From Asticcacaulis aquaticus (GTDB lineage Bacteria > Pseudomonadota > Alphaproteobacteria > Caulobacterales > Caulobacteraceae): a stretch of DNA of 64,000 bases. Location of the stretch: positions 1-64,000 of the forward strand of contig NZ_JAQQKX010000013.1 of the NCBI RefSeq assembly GCF_028550415.1. The letters are read 5' to 3'. The notes beneath the pieces were generated by a model, which saw only the letters and a list, made by a program, of their open reading frames with translations, was not told where the DNA came from and searched no databases. This document shows, piece by piece, positions 18,013 to 27,236 of this stretch (position 1 is the stretch's first letter; each line of letters starts with the position of its first letter). Both the position numbers and the translations under genes were made by a program.

Positions 18013-19338
18013 TCAGGCCTTCCAGCCGAGCAGGAACAGCGCGGCTTCGGCATGGGCGCGCACACCGGTTTCCATCGCCGGTTCAAAGATGTCGAAATAG
18101 GGCGAATGGTTGGGCGCGATCTCTTCCGGTGTCTTGTTTGGCGGCGCGGTGCCGAGAAAGGCGAAAACCCCCGGCACCTTCTTCTGGAACTGTGAGAAGT
18201 CCTCAGCCCCGGTGATCGCCGTGGTGTTCGGCTCGATCCGGTCGGCGCCGCCCGCCGCGCGCGCCAGAACCGGTATGAGGTCGGCGGACAGTTTGGGGTC
18301 GTTATAGGTCAGGGGCGCCGACAGGGTGAATTCGACCTCGGCCTTCGCGCCATAGGCCTGAGCCAGTGCCTCGACGGTCTTTGTGACGCGGGCATGGATA
18401 TCGGCGCGTCGGGCTTCGGAGAAGGTGCGCAGGGTCCCGCCCAGTTTGAAATCCTCAGGGATGATATTGAAGCGCACACCGCCCTGCATGGTGGTGATCG
18501 ACAGGACGGTCGGTTCGGCCGTCACGTCGATCTGGCGCGCGGCGATCTGATTGACGGCGCCGACGATGTCCGAGGCCAGCGCCGTGATGTCGACGCCGTT
18601 CCACGGCTGCGCGCCGTGGGTCTGGCGGCCGCTGAGGCGGATTTCCAGCCGGTCGGCAGCCGCCATGAAGCCCTTGGGCCGCCAGTACAGCTTACCCGCC
18701 GCCTTTGGCCAGACGTGCAAACCGAAGATCGAGGTGATGCGATAGGTTTCGATCACGCCTTCGGCGACCATCAGGTCCGCGCCGCCTTTTTCGCCCGGCG
18801 GCGGGCCTTCTTCGGCAGGCTGGAAGATGAAAACGATGCTGCCGGCTATATCCGCTTTGAGGGCCGTCAGGACCTCGGCGGCCCCCAGCAGCATGGCGAC
18901 GTGGGCGTCGTGGCCGCAGGCATGGGTGATCGGCACCGTCTTGCCGTCATAGTCGCCCGTCGCTTTCGAGGCGAAGGGCAGGCCGGTTTTTTCCAGCACC
19001 GGCAGGGCGTCCATATCGGCGCGCAGGGCGACTGCCGGGCCGGGACGATCGCCTTTCAGAACGCCGACCACGCCGGTCAGGGCGATCTTCTCGTGAACCT
19101 CAAGGCCCAGCCGACGCAGTTCGGCGGCCACCAGCGCGGCGGTACGCACCTCGCGATTGCCCAGTTCGGGATGTTCGTGGATGTCGCGTCGCCAGGCCAC
19201 GACCTTGGGCTGGTTCTTCGCCGCCAGTGCCGCGATCCGCGCCGTCAGGGGAGCCGCCTGCACCGCGCGCGGCAACCCTGAAAGGCCAAGCAGGCCTGCG
19301 CCCGTCAGGCCGGTTATGACGCGCCGCCGTTCCATCAT
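18013..19338 (-). CDS. Exported M20D-type amidohydrolase / N-acyl-amino-acid hydrolase
   Basis: The 441-aa metallopeptidase-family protein is of the amidohydrolase (hippuricase-like) branch. A Tat signal is present (ERRRVITGLTGAGLL, then RAVQA). Metal-binding motifs are HACGHDAHVAMLLGAAEVL, QPAEEGPPPGEKGGADLM, GLHVWP and a C-terminal His in APNHSPYFD. The family releases amino acids from N-acyl or related conjugates; the true substrate is not readable. The first two codons are both Met, so the start may be 3 bases later. It is convergent with the GH28 gene, with 2 bases between the stops, and faces away from the sigma-factor cassette. It appears unrelated to the sugar genes. Confidence 0.88.
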   Translation of the reverse strand: MMERRRVITGLTGAGLLGLSGLPRAVQAAPLTARIAALAAKNQPKVVAWRRDIHEHPELGNREVRTAALVAAELRRLGLEVHEKIALTGVVGVLKGDRPGPAVALRADMDALPVLEKTGLPFASKATGDYDGKTVPITHACGHDAHVAMLLGAAEVLTALKADIAGSIVFIFQPAEEGPPPGEKGGADLMVAEGVIETYRITSIFGLHVWPKAAGKLYWRPKGFMAAADRLEIRLSGRQTHGAQPWNGVDITALASDIVGAVNQIAARQIDVTAEPTVLSITTMQGGVRFNIIPEDFKLGGTLRTFSEARRADIHARVTKTVEALAQAYGAKAEVEFTLSAPLTYNDPKLSADLIPVLARAAGGADRIEPNTTAITGAEDFSQFQKKVPGVFAFLGTAPPNKTPEEIAPNHSPYFDIFEPAMETGVRAHAEAALFLLGWKA

Positions 19339-19469
19339 GGCCTTCGCTCCGTGAGATGAGTGTCGTTATCTCAGGGCGGATGTGCTCCGTAGTCAATATT
19401 TTATTTAGATGGTCCGTGTCGGATATGGTTTGCCCTTTCGTCTGAAGGAGCAGGTGGTAAAGGAAGGTA

Positions 19470-19949
19470 ATGGCCGGACTACCGCAAATGCTGGACAAGG
19501 CCCGGCGCGCCATCCTCAGGAAGGGCGTGGCGGTTCAGGATGCCGACGACCTCGTGCAGGAAGCCTTTCTGCGCGTGGAGGCGTTCGAGCGCACTCAGAC
19601 GGTCAAATCGCCCGAGGCCCTGCTGATCCGCACCGCCGTCAATCTGTCGTTCGATATGGCGCGGCGGCGCAAGGTGGCGCCCTTTGTCGATATGGGCGAT
19701 GACGCCGGAACGGCACGCGACCATACGCCCCTGCCGGACGAGATATTGCGCGGGCAGGAACGCTTGCAGCGGGCGGCGCAGGGGCTGGAGCGGTTGCCGG
19801 AAAAAACGCGGCGTATCTTGCTCAGCCGCCGCCTTGACGGCAAGAGTTTCAAGGAGATTGCCGCCGCCGAAGGCATGACGGTCGCGGCCGTGGAAAAGCA
19901 GGTTGCCCGGGCAACCCTCGAATTGACGAAGTGGATGGAGGCATGGTGA
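19470..19949 (+). CDS. ECF sigma factor, FecI-type
   Basis: The 159-aa sigma-70 family protein has region 2 (DADDLVQEAFLRVEAFE, then ALLIRTAVNLSFDMARRRK) and region 4 (LERLPEKTRRILLSRRLDG, then FKEIAAAEGMTVAAVEKQV). There is no region 3 and no C-terminal extension, as in ECF sigma factors. An AAGGAAGG ribosome site precedes the start. The stop overlaps the FecR-type gene and an STN-containing TBDR follows, so this is a cell-surface signalling cassette. Binding of a ligand outside would release the sigma factor to transcribe the receptor gene. The neighbouring promoter sequence it recognises was not identified with confidence. Confidence 0.93.
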   Translation: MAGLPQMLDKARRAILRKGVAVQDADDLVQEAFLRVEAFERTQTVKSPEALLIRTAVNLSFDMARRRKVAPFVDMGDDAGTARDHTPLPDEILRGQERLQRAAQGLERLPEKTRRILLSRRLDGKSFKEIAAAEGMTVAAVEKQVARATLELTKWMEAW

Positions 19950-20902
19950 GCGGGGAGGTTGAAGACGAAGACCGGTCGCGCGTCACCGCCGACGCCGCGG
20001 CCTGGCTGGCCCGGTTGCAAAACGAGGACCGTACACCCGCGGCCGAAGCGGCCTTCGAGGCGTGGCTGGCGACGACTCCGGGCGCGACGGAAGCCTTCGA
20101 CCGCGTCAGCGGCGTATGGGATATCCTGCCCGACGCCGCTCCTCTGGCGCGCATTAAGGCCGCGAATGACACACGGGCTGCGCCAAAAGCTCGCCGGTTC
20201 TTTCTCCCGGCCGTCGCTGCCGCGCTGATCGCCACGATCGGACTGGGTATCTACGCGTTTCAATCCCGCGCCGTCGTCTATGAGACCCGGCCGGGGCAGC
20301 AGCGCACCCTGACCCTCTCCGACGGATCGAGGGTCATGCTCAATACCGATACCGAGGTGCAGGTGCGCTATTCGGGCGCCCGACGCCAGATAAATCTGAC
20401 GCACGGCGAGGCCCTGTTCGAGGTCCGTCACGACGCGGCGCGTCCGTTTCTGGTGCGCGCGGGCGATGAACAGGTCCGCGCCCTGGGTACGGTCTTCGTC
20501 GTGCGTCGCGAACCGGAGTCCGTCGCCGTCACCCTGCTGAAAGGCAAGGTCGAGGTCGCCCCCCTGTCTAAAGACCCGGACGCCGCCGTCATCCTGTCGC
20601 CCGGTGAACGGGCCACGGTTCGCGACACGGCCCGTCCGGTGCTGGACCGCCCTGCTGTGGCGACCGTCACCGCCTGGCGGCGGGGGGAGATCATTTTCTC
20701 GGACACGAGTCTGGCCGAGGCCGTCGGTGAGATCAATCGCTACAGTACCACCCGCATCGTGCTGAGCGACCGGCGCATGGCGGCACTGCGCGTGTCCGGC
20801 GTCTTTCAGGCACAGGATACAGCGGAATTCGCTGCGACCGTGGCGCAACTGAACGGCCTCAGGGTGCGTCGCGAGGGCGACACGCTGCGCTTGACTTACT
20901 AA
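19943..20902 (+). CDS. FecR-type anti-sigma regulator
   Basis: The 319-aa inner-membrane sensor has an N-terminal DUF4880-like helical domain (ADAAAWLARLQNED, then AFEAWLATTPGATEAFDRV). It is followed by one membrane segment (FFLPAVAAALIATIGLGIYA, about residues 80-100) and a periplasmic FecR domain (YETRPGQQRTLTLSDGSRV, then GEALFEV). The C terminus resembles the STN-like secretin fold (INRYSTTRIVLSD). The start is uncertain: GTG at 19931, ATG at 19943 or GTG at 19946 are all in frame. ATG at 19943 was used because GGAGG lies just ahead, although the spacing is short. It overlaps the sigma gene by 7 bases, consistent with matched stoichiometry. Confidence 0.9.
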   Translation: MVSGEVEDEDRSRVTADAAAWLARLQNEDRTPAAEAAFEAWLATTPGATEAFDRVSGVWDILPDAAPLARIKAANDTRAAPKARRFFLPAVAAALIATIGLGIYAFQSRAVVYETRPGQQRTLTLSDGSRVMLNTDTEVQVRYSGARRQINLTHGEALFEVRHDAARPFLVRAGDEQVRALGTVFVVRREPESVAVTLLKGKVEVAPLSKDPDAAVILSPGERATVRDTARPVLDRPAVATVTAWRRGEIIFSDTSLAEAVGEINRYSTTRIVLSDRRMAALRVSGVFQAQDTAEFAATVAQLNGLRVRREGDTLRLTY

Positions 20903-20993
20903 AACTATTTCATGCGTGAAAATTGTCGGCTTCGATTTGCCAAGTCATCTGTTATACAGACGCCACAACAAAGCCAGTTAAACCGGGCCGGGG

Positions 20994-23900
20994 ATGAAAA
21001 CCACACTCTTTCTATGCGCCGTCGGCGTTATAGGACCTGCCGTTGTGGCGGGAACGGAGGCGCATGCCCAAGTTTTGGCCCAGGTTTCGGCATCTGTGGA
21101 TTATAATCTGCCCGCTCAGCCCCTGGCCGATGCCCTGACCGGGGTTGGCTCCCGGGCAGGCGTCAATATCGTCTTCGCGCCGGAGTCGGTGGCCAACCGG
21201 AAATCCGCCGTGCTCAGGGGGCGCTTCACGGTGGCCGAGGCCCTCGACAGGCTTCTCGGCGGCACGGGACTGACCTACAGCCGGACCCCCGGCGGGTCCT
21301 ACATCGTGCGCGCCGCTGCCGAGCCGCGTGCAAAGCCCGCGCCCCCCTCGGCACTTCCGCGCTTGCCGCTCGACCCGCCGCGTCGCCTGCAGGATGTTCC
21401 GGTGGTCGTCGTCAGGGGGTATCGTCAGGGCCTGATCGAGGCGCTGAAACAAAAGCGACAGTTCAACGGCCTGATGGACAGCATCGTCGCCAAAGACGTC
21501 AGTAAGCTGCCCGACAATAATCTGGCCGAGGCGCTGCAACGCGTGGCGGGTGTGGCCGTGGCGCGCGATCAGGGCGAGGGGCGCAGCATCACCGTGCGCG
21601 GTCTGGGGCCGGATTTTACCCGGGTGACGATCAATGGCATGGAGGCGCAGGCGGTGACCGAAGGGATCGGCACGGGCGCCAACAAGAGCCGGGGCTCAGA
21701 CCTTAACGTCTTTCCGTCCGAACTGTTCAGCCGGATCGATATCCGCAAGACCTCCAGCGCCGATCAACCCGAAGGGTCGCTGGGGGCGACGGTGGATCTG
21801 GTGACGCCGAGGCCCTTCGACCGCAAGGGGCCGGTCCATGCCTTTGCGGTGCAGGGCAGCTATAACGACCTCAGCCACCGGTCGGGTCAGCGTGCCACCG
21901 GCCTGATCAGCAATACCTTCGACGGCGACCGGCTGGGCCTGCTGGTCTCGGTGACCTATGCCGAAACGCCACTGGAACTTCAGGGGGTGCATTCCGGCGG
22001 CTGGAATCAGGGCACCGCCAACGGCGGGTTTTGCAAGCCGACGGCGGGGACCGGCGGTCTGTGCGATGTGCCCGCCGCCGATCTGGCGTCGTCTGTGGCG
22101 GCCTATGACCGGCTCAATCGCGCGGCGACCTATCATCCGCAATTTTACCGCTACACCAACTCCATCGGCACTGTCGAGCGCATCGGCCTGACCGGCAGCC
22201 TGCAATGGCAGCCGTCGCCGCGTACCCTTTTGACGGCGGACCTGCTGCTGGCCCGGCACAAGACGCAGCGCACCGACTATTATCTGGAGGCCATCGGCTT
22301 CAGTCGTGGCGCAGCGCAGGGCGGCAAGCCGGAAATCGTGCCGCGCCGGATCGAACTCGACGCCGATCAGGCGGTCATCTATGGTGTGTTCGACAATGTC
22401 GATGTGCGCTCCGAAGTCACCATCGACGATTTCCAGACCGATTTCAGTCAGACCTCGCTGCGCCTGCGGCATCAGCTGAGCTCCCGGCTGGGGCTGGATA
22501 TAGCCGTCGGCGCGTCGCGCTCGAAGCTCGATAATTTCAAGGAACTGACGGTTCAGATCGACCGCTTCAACGTCGATGGTTACAGCTTCGATATCCGCGA
22601 CAGCGGCCAGACGCGGCCGGTGATCGACTATGGATTCGATGTCACCGATCCGTCGAACTGGTACTTCGGGCCGCTGGTGACGCAGGCGGGCGGCACCGGC
22701 GCGGCAGGGCCTGAAATTCGTCTGCGGCCCAACTATGTGCGCAACGACCACGACATAGCAAAGATTATAGCCACCTACGATCCGGGGGGGCTGTGGCGGC
22801 TGGAAACAGGGCTGGAACTGAAACGCTACGCGTATAGGTCGATGGGGTCGCGCTATGTCGCGGGGGAGGCCAATTTCCCGGCGCCCGCGAACGGTCTGAC
22901 CGGCCTGACAACGCTGTTCTGCGGCATGGGCACGATCGATCCACCGGGGGGAACGCCGCGCTGCTGGCAGGTGCCGGATATTGACGCCTTCGTAAAGGCC
23001 TACGACCTGCTGTCCAATAGCGGTCGCACAGCCTTGTCCACGACGCCGCCCTCGGCGCGCGGTCTCAATCAGTCGGTGATCGAAAACGATGCCGCCCTCT
23101 ATGCCCGCCTGCATTTCCGGACGGCGTGGCACGGCGTGCCCCTGCGCGGCGATCTGGGCGTGCGGCAGATACGCACCCATCAGGCCTCGCGCTTCTATAG
23201 CAACGTCCCCGCCGAAACCGATCCCAGCCGCTTCGTCCTGACGCGGGTCGAGCGCGTCTATAATGACTTTTTGCCGTCGTTCAATCTGACGGCGGAACTG
23301 CGCCCCGATACGCTGTTGCGGTTCAGCGCCGCGAAGATCATGACGCGGCCGCCGCTGTCGACCATCGCGGCGGCGACGACGGTGTCGGTCAATGGCGGTC
23401 GGCGGCAGGTGACAACCGGCAATCCGCTGATCGAGCCGATCCGCGCCACCAGCCTCGACCTGGCCTGGGAGTGGTATCCGTCGCGGGACACGGCGGCGTC
23501 GGTGTCGTTGTTCTACAAGGACATCTCGACCTATATCCAGACCCTGACCTATGTGGCCCCGTACCGGGTGACAGGTCTGCCGGAGGAACTGCTGCAGTAT
23601 AGTGGCGTGTCGCCCGACGACGATTTCCACATCATCAGCGTCGTCAATACGCCCGGCGGGCCGCTGCAAGGCGCCGAGATCAACTACCAGACGCGATTCA
23701 CGGCCTTGCCGGGGCTTCTGTCGGGTCTGGGTATGAAACTCAGCTATACCTACGTGATCAGTCGCATCAATTACGACCTCAGCCCGGTGTCGGACGTCCG
23801 TCTGCGGACCGATCTGATCAATATTTCCCGCAACGCCTATAACGGCACGGTCTATTACGCCAAAGGCCCGGTGCAGTTGCGCCTGTCGGCCAGCTACCGC

Positions 23901-24140
23901 GACCGCTTTCTGATCAACGTGCCGGGCTCGTGGAACACCGATGCCAGCGGTACGGAGCCCGCCACCTACTGGGATGCGTCGGCCAGCTACCGCCTGCGCC
24001 CCGGCCTGACGCTCTCGGTCGAGGGGCTCAACCTGACGCACGAAGGCGTCGAGACCTGGGACCGGACCAGCGCGCATCTGCTCAGCGGCACCAATTTCTC
24101 CGGACGGCAGTTTTTCATTGGACTGCGGTATCGCAACTAA
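20994..24140 (+). CDS. STN-domain TonB-dependent receptor/transducer
   Basis: The 1048-aa product has a signal peptide (AHAQ) and then an STN signalling domain (VDYNLPAQPLADALTGVGS, then FAPESVANRKSAVLRGRFTV, about 35-105). A TonB box-like VPVVVVRGYR and a plug (about 140-285; KLPDNNLAEALQRVAGVAVA, ITVRGLGPDFTRVTINGME) follow. The rest is barrel ending in FFIGLRYRN. The STN domain contacts the FecR-type protein, so ligand binding should activate the adjacent sigma factor. The plug resembles glycan-type TBDRs, such as the one at 40386-43313, rather than siderophore receptors. A carbohydrate inducer is therefore plausible but unproven. GGGG lies almost directly before the ATG, closer than usual. 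Confidence 0.93.
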   Translation: MKTTLFLCAVGVIGPAVVAGTEAHAQVLAQVSASVDYNLPAQPLADALTGVGSRAGVNIVFAPESVANRKSAVLRGRFTVAEALDRLLGGTGLTYSRTPGGSYIVRAAAEPRAKPAPPSALPRLPLDPPRRLQDVPVVVVRGYRQGLIEALKQKRQFNGLMDSIVAKDVSKLPDNNLAEALQRVAGVAVARDQGEGRSITVRGLGPDFTRVTINGMEAQAVTEGIGTGANKSRGSDLNVFPSELFSRIDIRKTSSADQPEGSLGATVDLVTPRPFDRKGPVHAFAVQGSYNDLSHRSGQRATGLISNTFDGDRLGLLVSVTYAETPLELQGVHSGGWNQGTANGGFCKPTAGTGGLCDVPAADLASSVAAYDRLNRAATYHPQFYRYTNSIGTVERIGLTGSLQWQPSPRTLLTADLLLARHKTQRTDYYLEAIGFSRGAAQGGKPEIVPRRIELDADQAVIYGVFDNVDVRSEVTIDDFQTDFSQTSLRLRHQLSSRLGLDIAVGASRSKLDNFKELTVQIDRFNVDGYSFDIRDSGQTRPVIDYGFDVTDPSNWYFGPLVTQAGGTGAAGPEIRLRPNYVRNDHDIAKIIATYDPGGLWRLETGLELKRYAYRSMGSRYVAGEANFPAPANGLTGLTTLFCGMGTIDPPGGTPRCWQVPDIDAFVKAYDLLSNSGRTALSTTPPSARGLNQSVIENDAALYARLHFRTAWHGVPLRGDLGVRQIRTHQASRFYSNVPAETDPSRFVLTRVERVYNDFLPSFNLTAELRPDTLLRFSAAKIMTRPPLSTIAAATTVSVNGGRRQVTTGNPLIEPIRATSLDLAWEWYPSRDTAASVSLFYKDISTYIQTLTYVAPYRVTGLPEELLQYSGVSPDDDFHIISVVNTPGGPLQGAEINYQTRFTALPGLLSGLGMKLSYTYVISRINYDLSPVSDVRLRTDLINISRNAYNGTVYYAKGPVQLRLSASYRDRFLINVPGSWNTDASGTEPATYWDASASYRLRPGLTLSVEGLNLTHEGVETWDRTSAHLLSGTNFSGRQFFIGLRYRN

Positions 24141-24302
24141 AACATTGTTCTTTTGTCGGTTTTGGCTATTCGGCGCGTCTGAACTCATGTGAGGCAAGCG
24201 TAAACCAGCTGGAGGGCGGTTTGCGTCGGAATGTCATGCGTATTTATAAGATTATTGAATTAATTGAATAAATACCTGGATTTGATCTTGTGTTTCAAAA
24301 AA

Positions 24303-24314
24303 GTTAGCGCTACC
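24303..24314. promoter_or_regulatory. LacI-type operator (xylose-regulon candidate) upstream of GH3
   Basis: GTTAGCGCTACC matches GTTAGCGCTAAC at 31025-31036 in 11 of 12 positions. It also fits the TGRTANCGNTAYCA-like site at 29066-29079 in its core. It lies about 245 bp before the GH3 start. Shared only among genes for xylan and xylose use, it is a good candidate for a XylR-type LacI repressor site. The repressor gene is not in the window. Confidence 0.6.
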
Positions 24315-24383
24315 ATTTGGTATGGCCGCTCTACGCAACGTCGTATTCGGCCCGTAGAACAATAATACAGGGACGATCCGATC

Positions 24384-24416
24384 ATGACCTCTCCAGAAGA
24401 GATGCGCGCACGCTGA
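24384..24416 (+). other. Possible ten-codon leader frame
   Basis: ATG at 24384 opens a frame of ten codons (MTSPEEMRAR) ending in TGA, with AGGGA 9 bases upstream. Its place between an operator and a hairpin ahead of the GH3 gene makes a leader-peptide role imaginable. A frame this short can occur by chance. Confidence 0.25.
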
Positions 24417-24557
24417 ATTCCGGCCGCGACGCCGTCAACCTGATGTCCCCAATGTTTCCAGCTCCCCGTTGGACACCTTGAGGGGCGGGCATGTCTCCAG
24501 ATCTATGTCCGCCCTGATCTTTCACCCGTTTCAGACTTCGCTTTACCGAGGCCGTTC

Positions 24558-27236
24558 ATGAAAACCACCCCCCTGTCGAAGACGCTCGCGATCTTGCTCG
24601 GCCTGAGTATGGCCTGTACCCCGGTTGGGGCCCAAACGCCGCCGAAGCTTGCGACCGCCGAGGTCAAGCCGCCGTACCTCGATGCTCAGGCGACGGCGCA
24701 GGCGCGGGCGGTGGATATCGTGTCGCGGATGACGCTTGAGGAAAAGGCGGCGCAGCTTCAGAGCGGCACTCCGGCCATTGCGCGTCTGGGGGTACCTGCC
24801 TACGACTGGTGGAACGAAGGCCTGCATGGCGTGGCGCGGGCGGGTGAGGCGACCGTGTTTCCGCAGGCGATCGGTCTGGCGGCGACCTTCGACACCAGCC
24901 TGATGCACGACGTGGCCGACACGATCGCCACCGAGTTTCGCGCCAAGAACCTGAAGGCCCGCACGGCCTCGGGCGGTTCGACGAAACGCTACGAAGGCCT
25001 GAGCGTCTGGTCGCCGAACGTCAATATCTTCCGCGATCCGCGCTGGGGCCGGGGACAGGAAACCTATGGCGAGGACCCGTTCCTGACCTCGCGCATGGGC
25101 GTGTCGTTCATCAAGGGCTTGCAGGGTGACGATCCGAAACACCCCAAGACCGCCGCCGTCATCAAACACTTCGCCGTCCATTCCGGCCCCGAAGCCGACC
25201 GCCATTTCGACGATATTCACCCGTCGAAGCGTGACGAGGTCGATACCTATCTGCCCGCGTTTTACGCCGGCGTGACCGAGGCCCGCGTCGAGGGGCTGAT
25301 GTGCGCCTACAATGCCGTCAATGGTGTCCCTGCCTGCGGTTACACGCCGTATCTCAAGGACATCCTGAAAACCCAGTGGGGCTTCAAGGGCCATATCGTG
25401 TCGGACTGCGCCGCCGTGGCGGATTTCTATCTGACGACCTCGCACGCCTATGTGAAGACGCCGGAAGAAGCGGTCGCCTCGGCGGTGAAGGCCGGGACCG
25501 ACCTGATCTGCGATTTCAATGGTAACAAGACCTTCGATCCGGCAGTCACCGTCAATGCGGTGAAGCAGGGCCTGATGAGCGAGGCCGATCTCGACGCGGC
25601 GCTCATTCGCATGTTCGAGGTCCGTTATCGTCTGGGCCTGCTCGATGCGCCGGGCACCGGGCCCTATGCGGCGATTACGGCGAAGGATTACGACACCCCG
25701 GCACAGCGCGAACTGAATTTAAAAACCGCCGAAAAGTCGCTGGTTTTGCTTAAAAATGATGGTCTTCTACCCTTGAAGGCTGCGCCGAAACGCATCGCGG
25801 TCATTGGCCCGAACGCCAATACCGCCGAGGCGCTGGTCGGCAACTATAACGGCACCCCGTCAAAGCCGATCACCGTTTATGCCGGGATCAAGGCGCGTTT
25901 TCCCGACGCCGAGGTAACCTATATCGAAGGCACGGGTTGGGTTGCGCCGCCGCTTCAGGATGTGCCCGACAGCGTGCTGTGTGTCGACGCCGCCTGTACA
26001 GAAAAGGGCCTGAAATTCGAGGAGTTCAAGGGACCGAAGCTGGAAGGCGCAGTGGTTGCCACCCGCACCGATAAGAACGCCAAATTCAGCTGGGGCCGTC
26101 CGACGCGCGAAGAGCGTGAAAGCTCGACGCGCTGGAGCGGCTATATCAAGGCCGAGGAAACCGGTGCGCACCGCTTCCGCTTTACCGGCGACGACGGCTA
26201 TCGCGTCTTTATCGACGACAAGCTGATCGCGGACGTGTGGGACATCGCCTGGCCGACGTCGGACAGCGACGTCCAGTTAGAGGCGGGCAAGACCTATAAA
26301 CTGCGCGTCGAAGCCGTGCAGCGCGGCACCCGCGAAGACCAGAAGTTCCAGTGGAGCCGCCCCAGCGCCGGCGGTGAAAAGGCCGTCGCGGCGGCGAAGG
26401 ACGCCGACCTGATCGTCTTTGCGGCGGGCCTGACCTCGCGCCTTGAAGGCGAGGAAATGCGCGTGGCAGCACCTGGTTTCGCTGGGGGCGACCGCACCTC
26501 GCTTGATCTGCCCGCGCCGCAGCAGAAGATGATCGAGCAACTGCACGCGACGGGTAAGCCGGTCGTGCTGGTGCTGATGAACGGCAGCGCCATGAGCGTC
26601 AACTGGGCGGACAAGAACCTGCCCGCCATCATTGAGGCCTGGTATCCGGGCGGGGAGGGCGGTCGCGCCATCGCCAACCTGATTGCCGGGGATTTCAGTC
26701 CGGCGGGCCGTTTGCCGCTGACCTTCTATAAGTCCGCCGATCAGTTGCCGCCGTTCAAGGACTATTCGATGAATGGGCGCACCTACCGTTACTTCACCGG
26801 CGAGGCGCTCTATCCGTTCGGTTATGGCCTTAGCTACACGATTTTTGCCTATGGCAAGCCGGTGCTCAGCGCCAAGAGCGTCAAGGCGGGCGGCAGCGTC
26901 AAGGTCACGGTCAGCGTCACCAATAGTGGCCAGCGCGATGGCGATGAAGTGGTCCAGCTGTACGTCAAACGCGCCGTTACGGGCGCCCCGGTCCGCGCCC
27001 TGAAAGGCTTCCAGCGCATCAGCCTGAAGGCCGGTGAAACTAAAAAGGTCACCTTTACGGTCGATGCCAAGGCGATGAGCGTGGTCGACGTCAACGGCCA
27101 GCGTCAGGTAGAGGCCGGAGCGGTCGAGTTATGGATCGGTGGCGGCCAGCCGGAGGCGCGTAAGGACCTCAAACCGGCCGCCGGAACCGCGGCGACCATC
27201 ACTGTGACGGGCCGCAAGACCATCGGAGCCTTCTAA
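24558..27236 (+). CDS. GH3 beta-xylosidase/beta-glucosidase with PA14 insert
   Basis: The secreted or periplasmic exo-glycosidase probably releases xylose from xylo-oligosaccharides. The 892-aa product has a signal peptide (ending VGAQT). The GH3 N-domain contains RLGVPAYDWWNEGLHGVAR, typical of xylosidase-type GH3, and nucleophile Asp283 (GHIVSDCAAVADF). A second domain carries a candidate acid/base Glu630 (TSRLEGEEMRV). A PA14 lectin-like module (about 470-605; SGYIKAEETGAHRFRFTGDD) is inserted within it. A C-terminal fibronectin-III-like domain follows (about 790-880). It ends one base before the ATG of xylD, so they share an operon. This linkage and the LacI-type site upstream favour xylosidase over glucosidase. 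Confidence 0.9.
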   Translation: MKTTPLSKTLAILLGLSMACTPVGAQTPPKLATAEVKPPYLDAQATAQARAVDIVSRMTLEEKAAQLQSGTPAIARLGVPAYDWWNEGLHGVARAGEATVFPQAIGLAATFDTSLMHDVADTIATEFRAKNLKARTASGGSTKRYEGLSVWSPNVNIFRDPRWGRGQETYGEDPFLTSRMGVSFIKGLQGDDPKHPKTAAVIKHFAVHSGPEADRHFDDIHPSKRDEVDTYLPAFYAGVTEARVEGLMCAYNAVNGVPACGYTPYLKDILKTQWGFKGHIVSDCAAVADFYLTTSHAYVKTPEEAVASAVKAGTDLICDFNGNKTFDPAVTVNAVKQGLMSEADLDAALIRMFEVRYRLGLLDAPGTGPYAAITAKDYDTPAQRELNLKTAEKSLVLLKNDGLLPLKAAPKRIAVIGPNANTAEALVGNYNGTPSKPITVYAGIKARFPDAEVTYIEGTGWVAPPLQDVPDSVLCVDAACTEKGLKFEEFKGPKLEGAVVATRTDKNAKFSWGRPTREERESSTRWSGYIKAEETGAHRFRFTGDDGYRVFIDDKLIADVWDIAWPTSDSDVQLEAGKTYKLRVEAVQRGTREDQKFQWSRPSAGGEKAVAAAKDADLIVFAAGLTSRLEGEEMRVAAPGFAGGDRTSLDLPAPQQKMIEQLHATGKPVVLVLMNGSAMSVNWADKNLPAIIEAWYPGGEGGRAIANLIAGDFSPAGRLPLTFYKSADQLPPFKDYSMNGRTYRYFTGEALYPFGYGLSYTIFAYGKPVLSAKSVKAGGSVKVTVSVTNSGQRDGDEVVQLYVKRAVTGAPVRALKGFQRISLKAGETKKVTFTVDAKAMSVVDVNGQRQVEAGAVELWIGGGQPEARKDLKPAAGTAATITVTGRKTIGAF

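Larger units (their letters stand above)
24141..24557. other. Regulatory region upstream of the GH3-xylD operon
   Basis: These 417 bp contain a LacI-type half-degenerate palindrome at 24303-24314. A ten-codon open frame lies at 24384-24416. A hairpin has arms about 24484-24493 and 24503-24512, each with one bulged base, followed by TGATCTTT. The left part is AT-rich. No RNA gene was recognised. The order operator, micro-frame, hairpin, gene also occurs upstream of the TBDR at 31512. Confidence 0.6.

Noticed and set aside
21696-24197. 833-codon minus-strand open frame opposite the STN-type TBDR
   Set aside because: The plus-strand frame has a signal peptide, STN, plug and barrel; the antisense frame has no recognisable feature.
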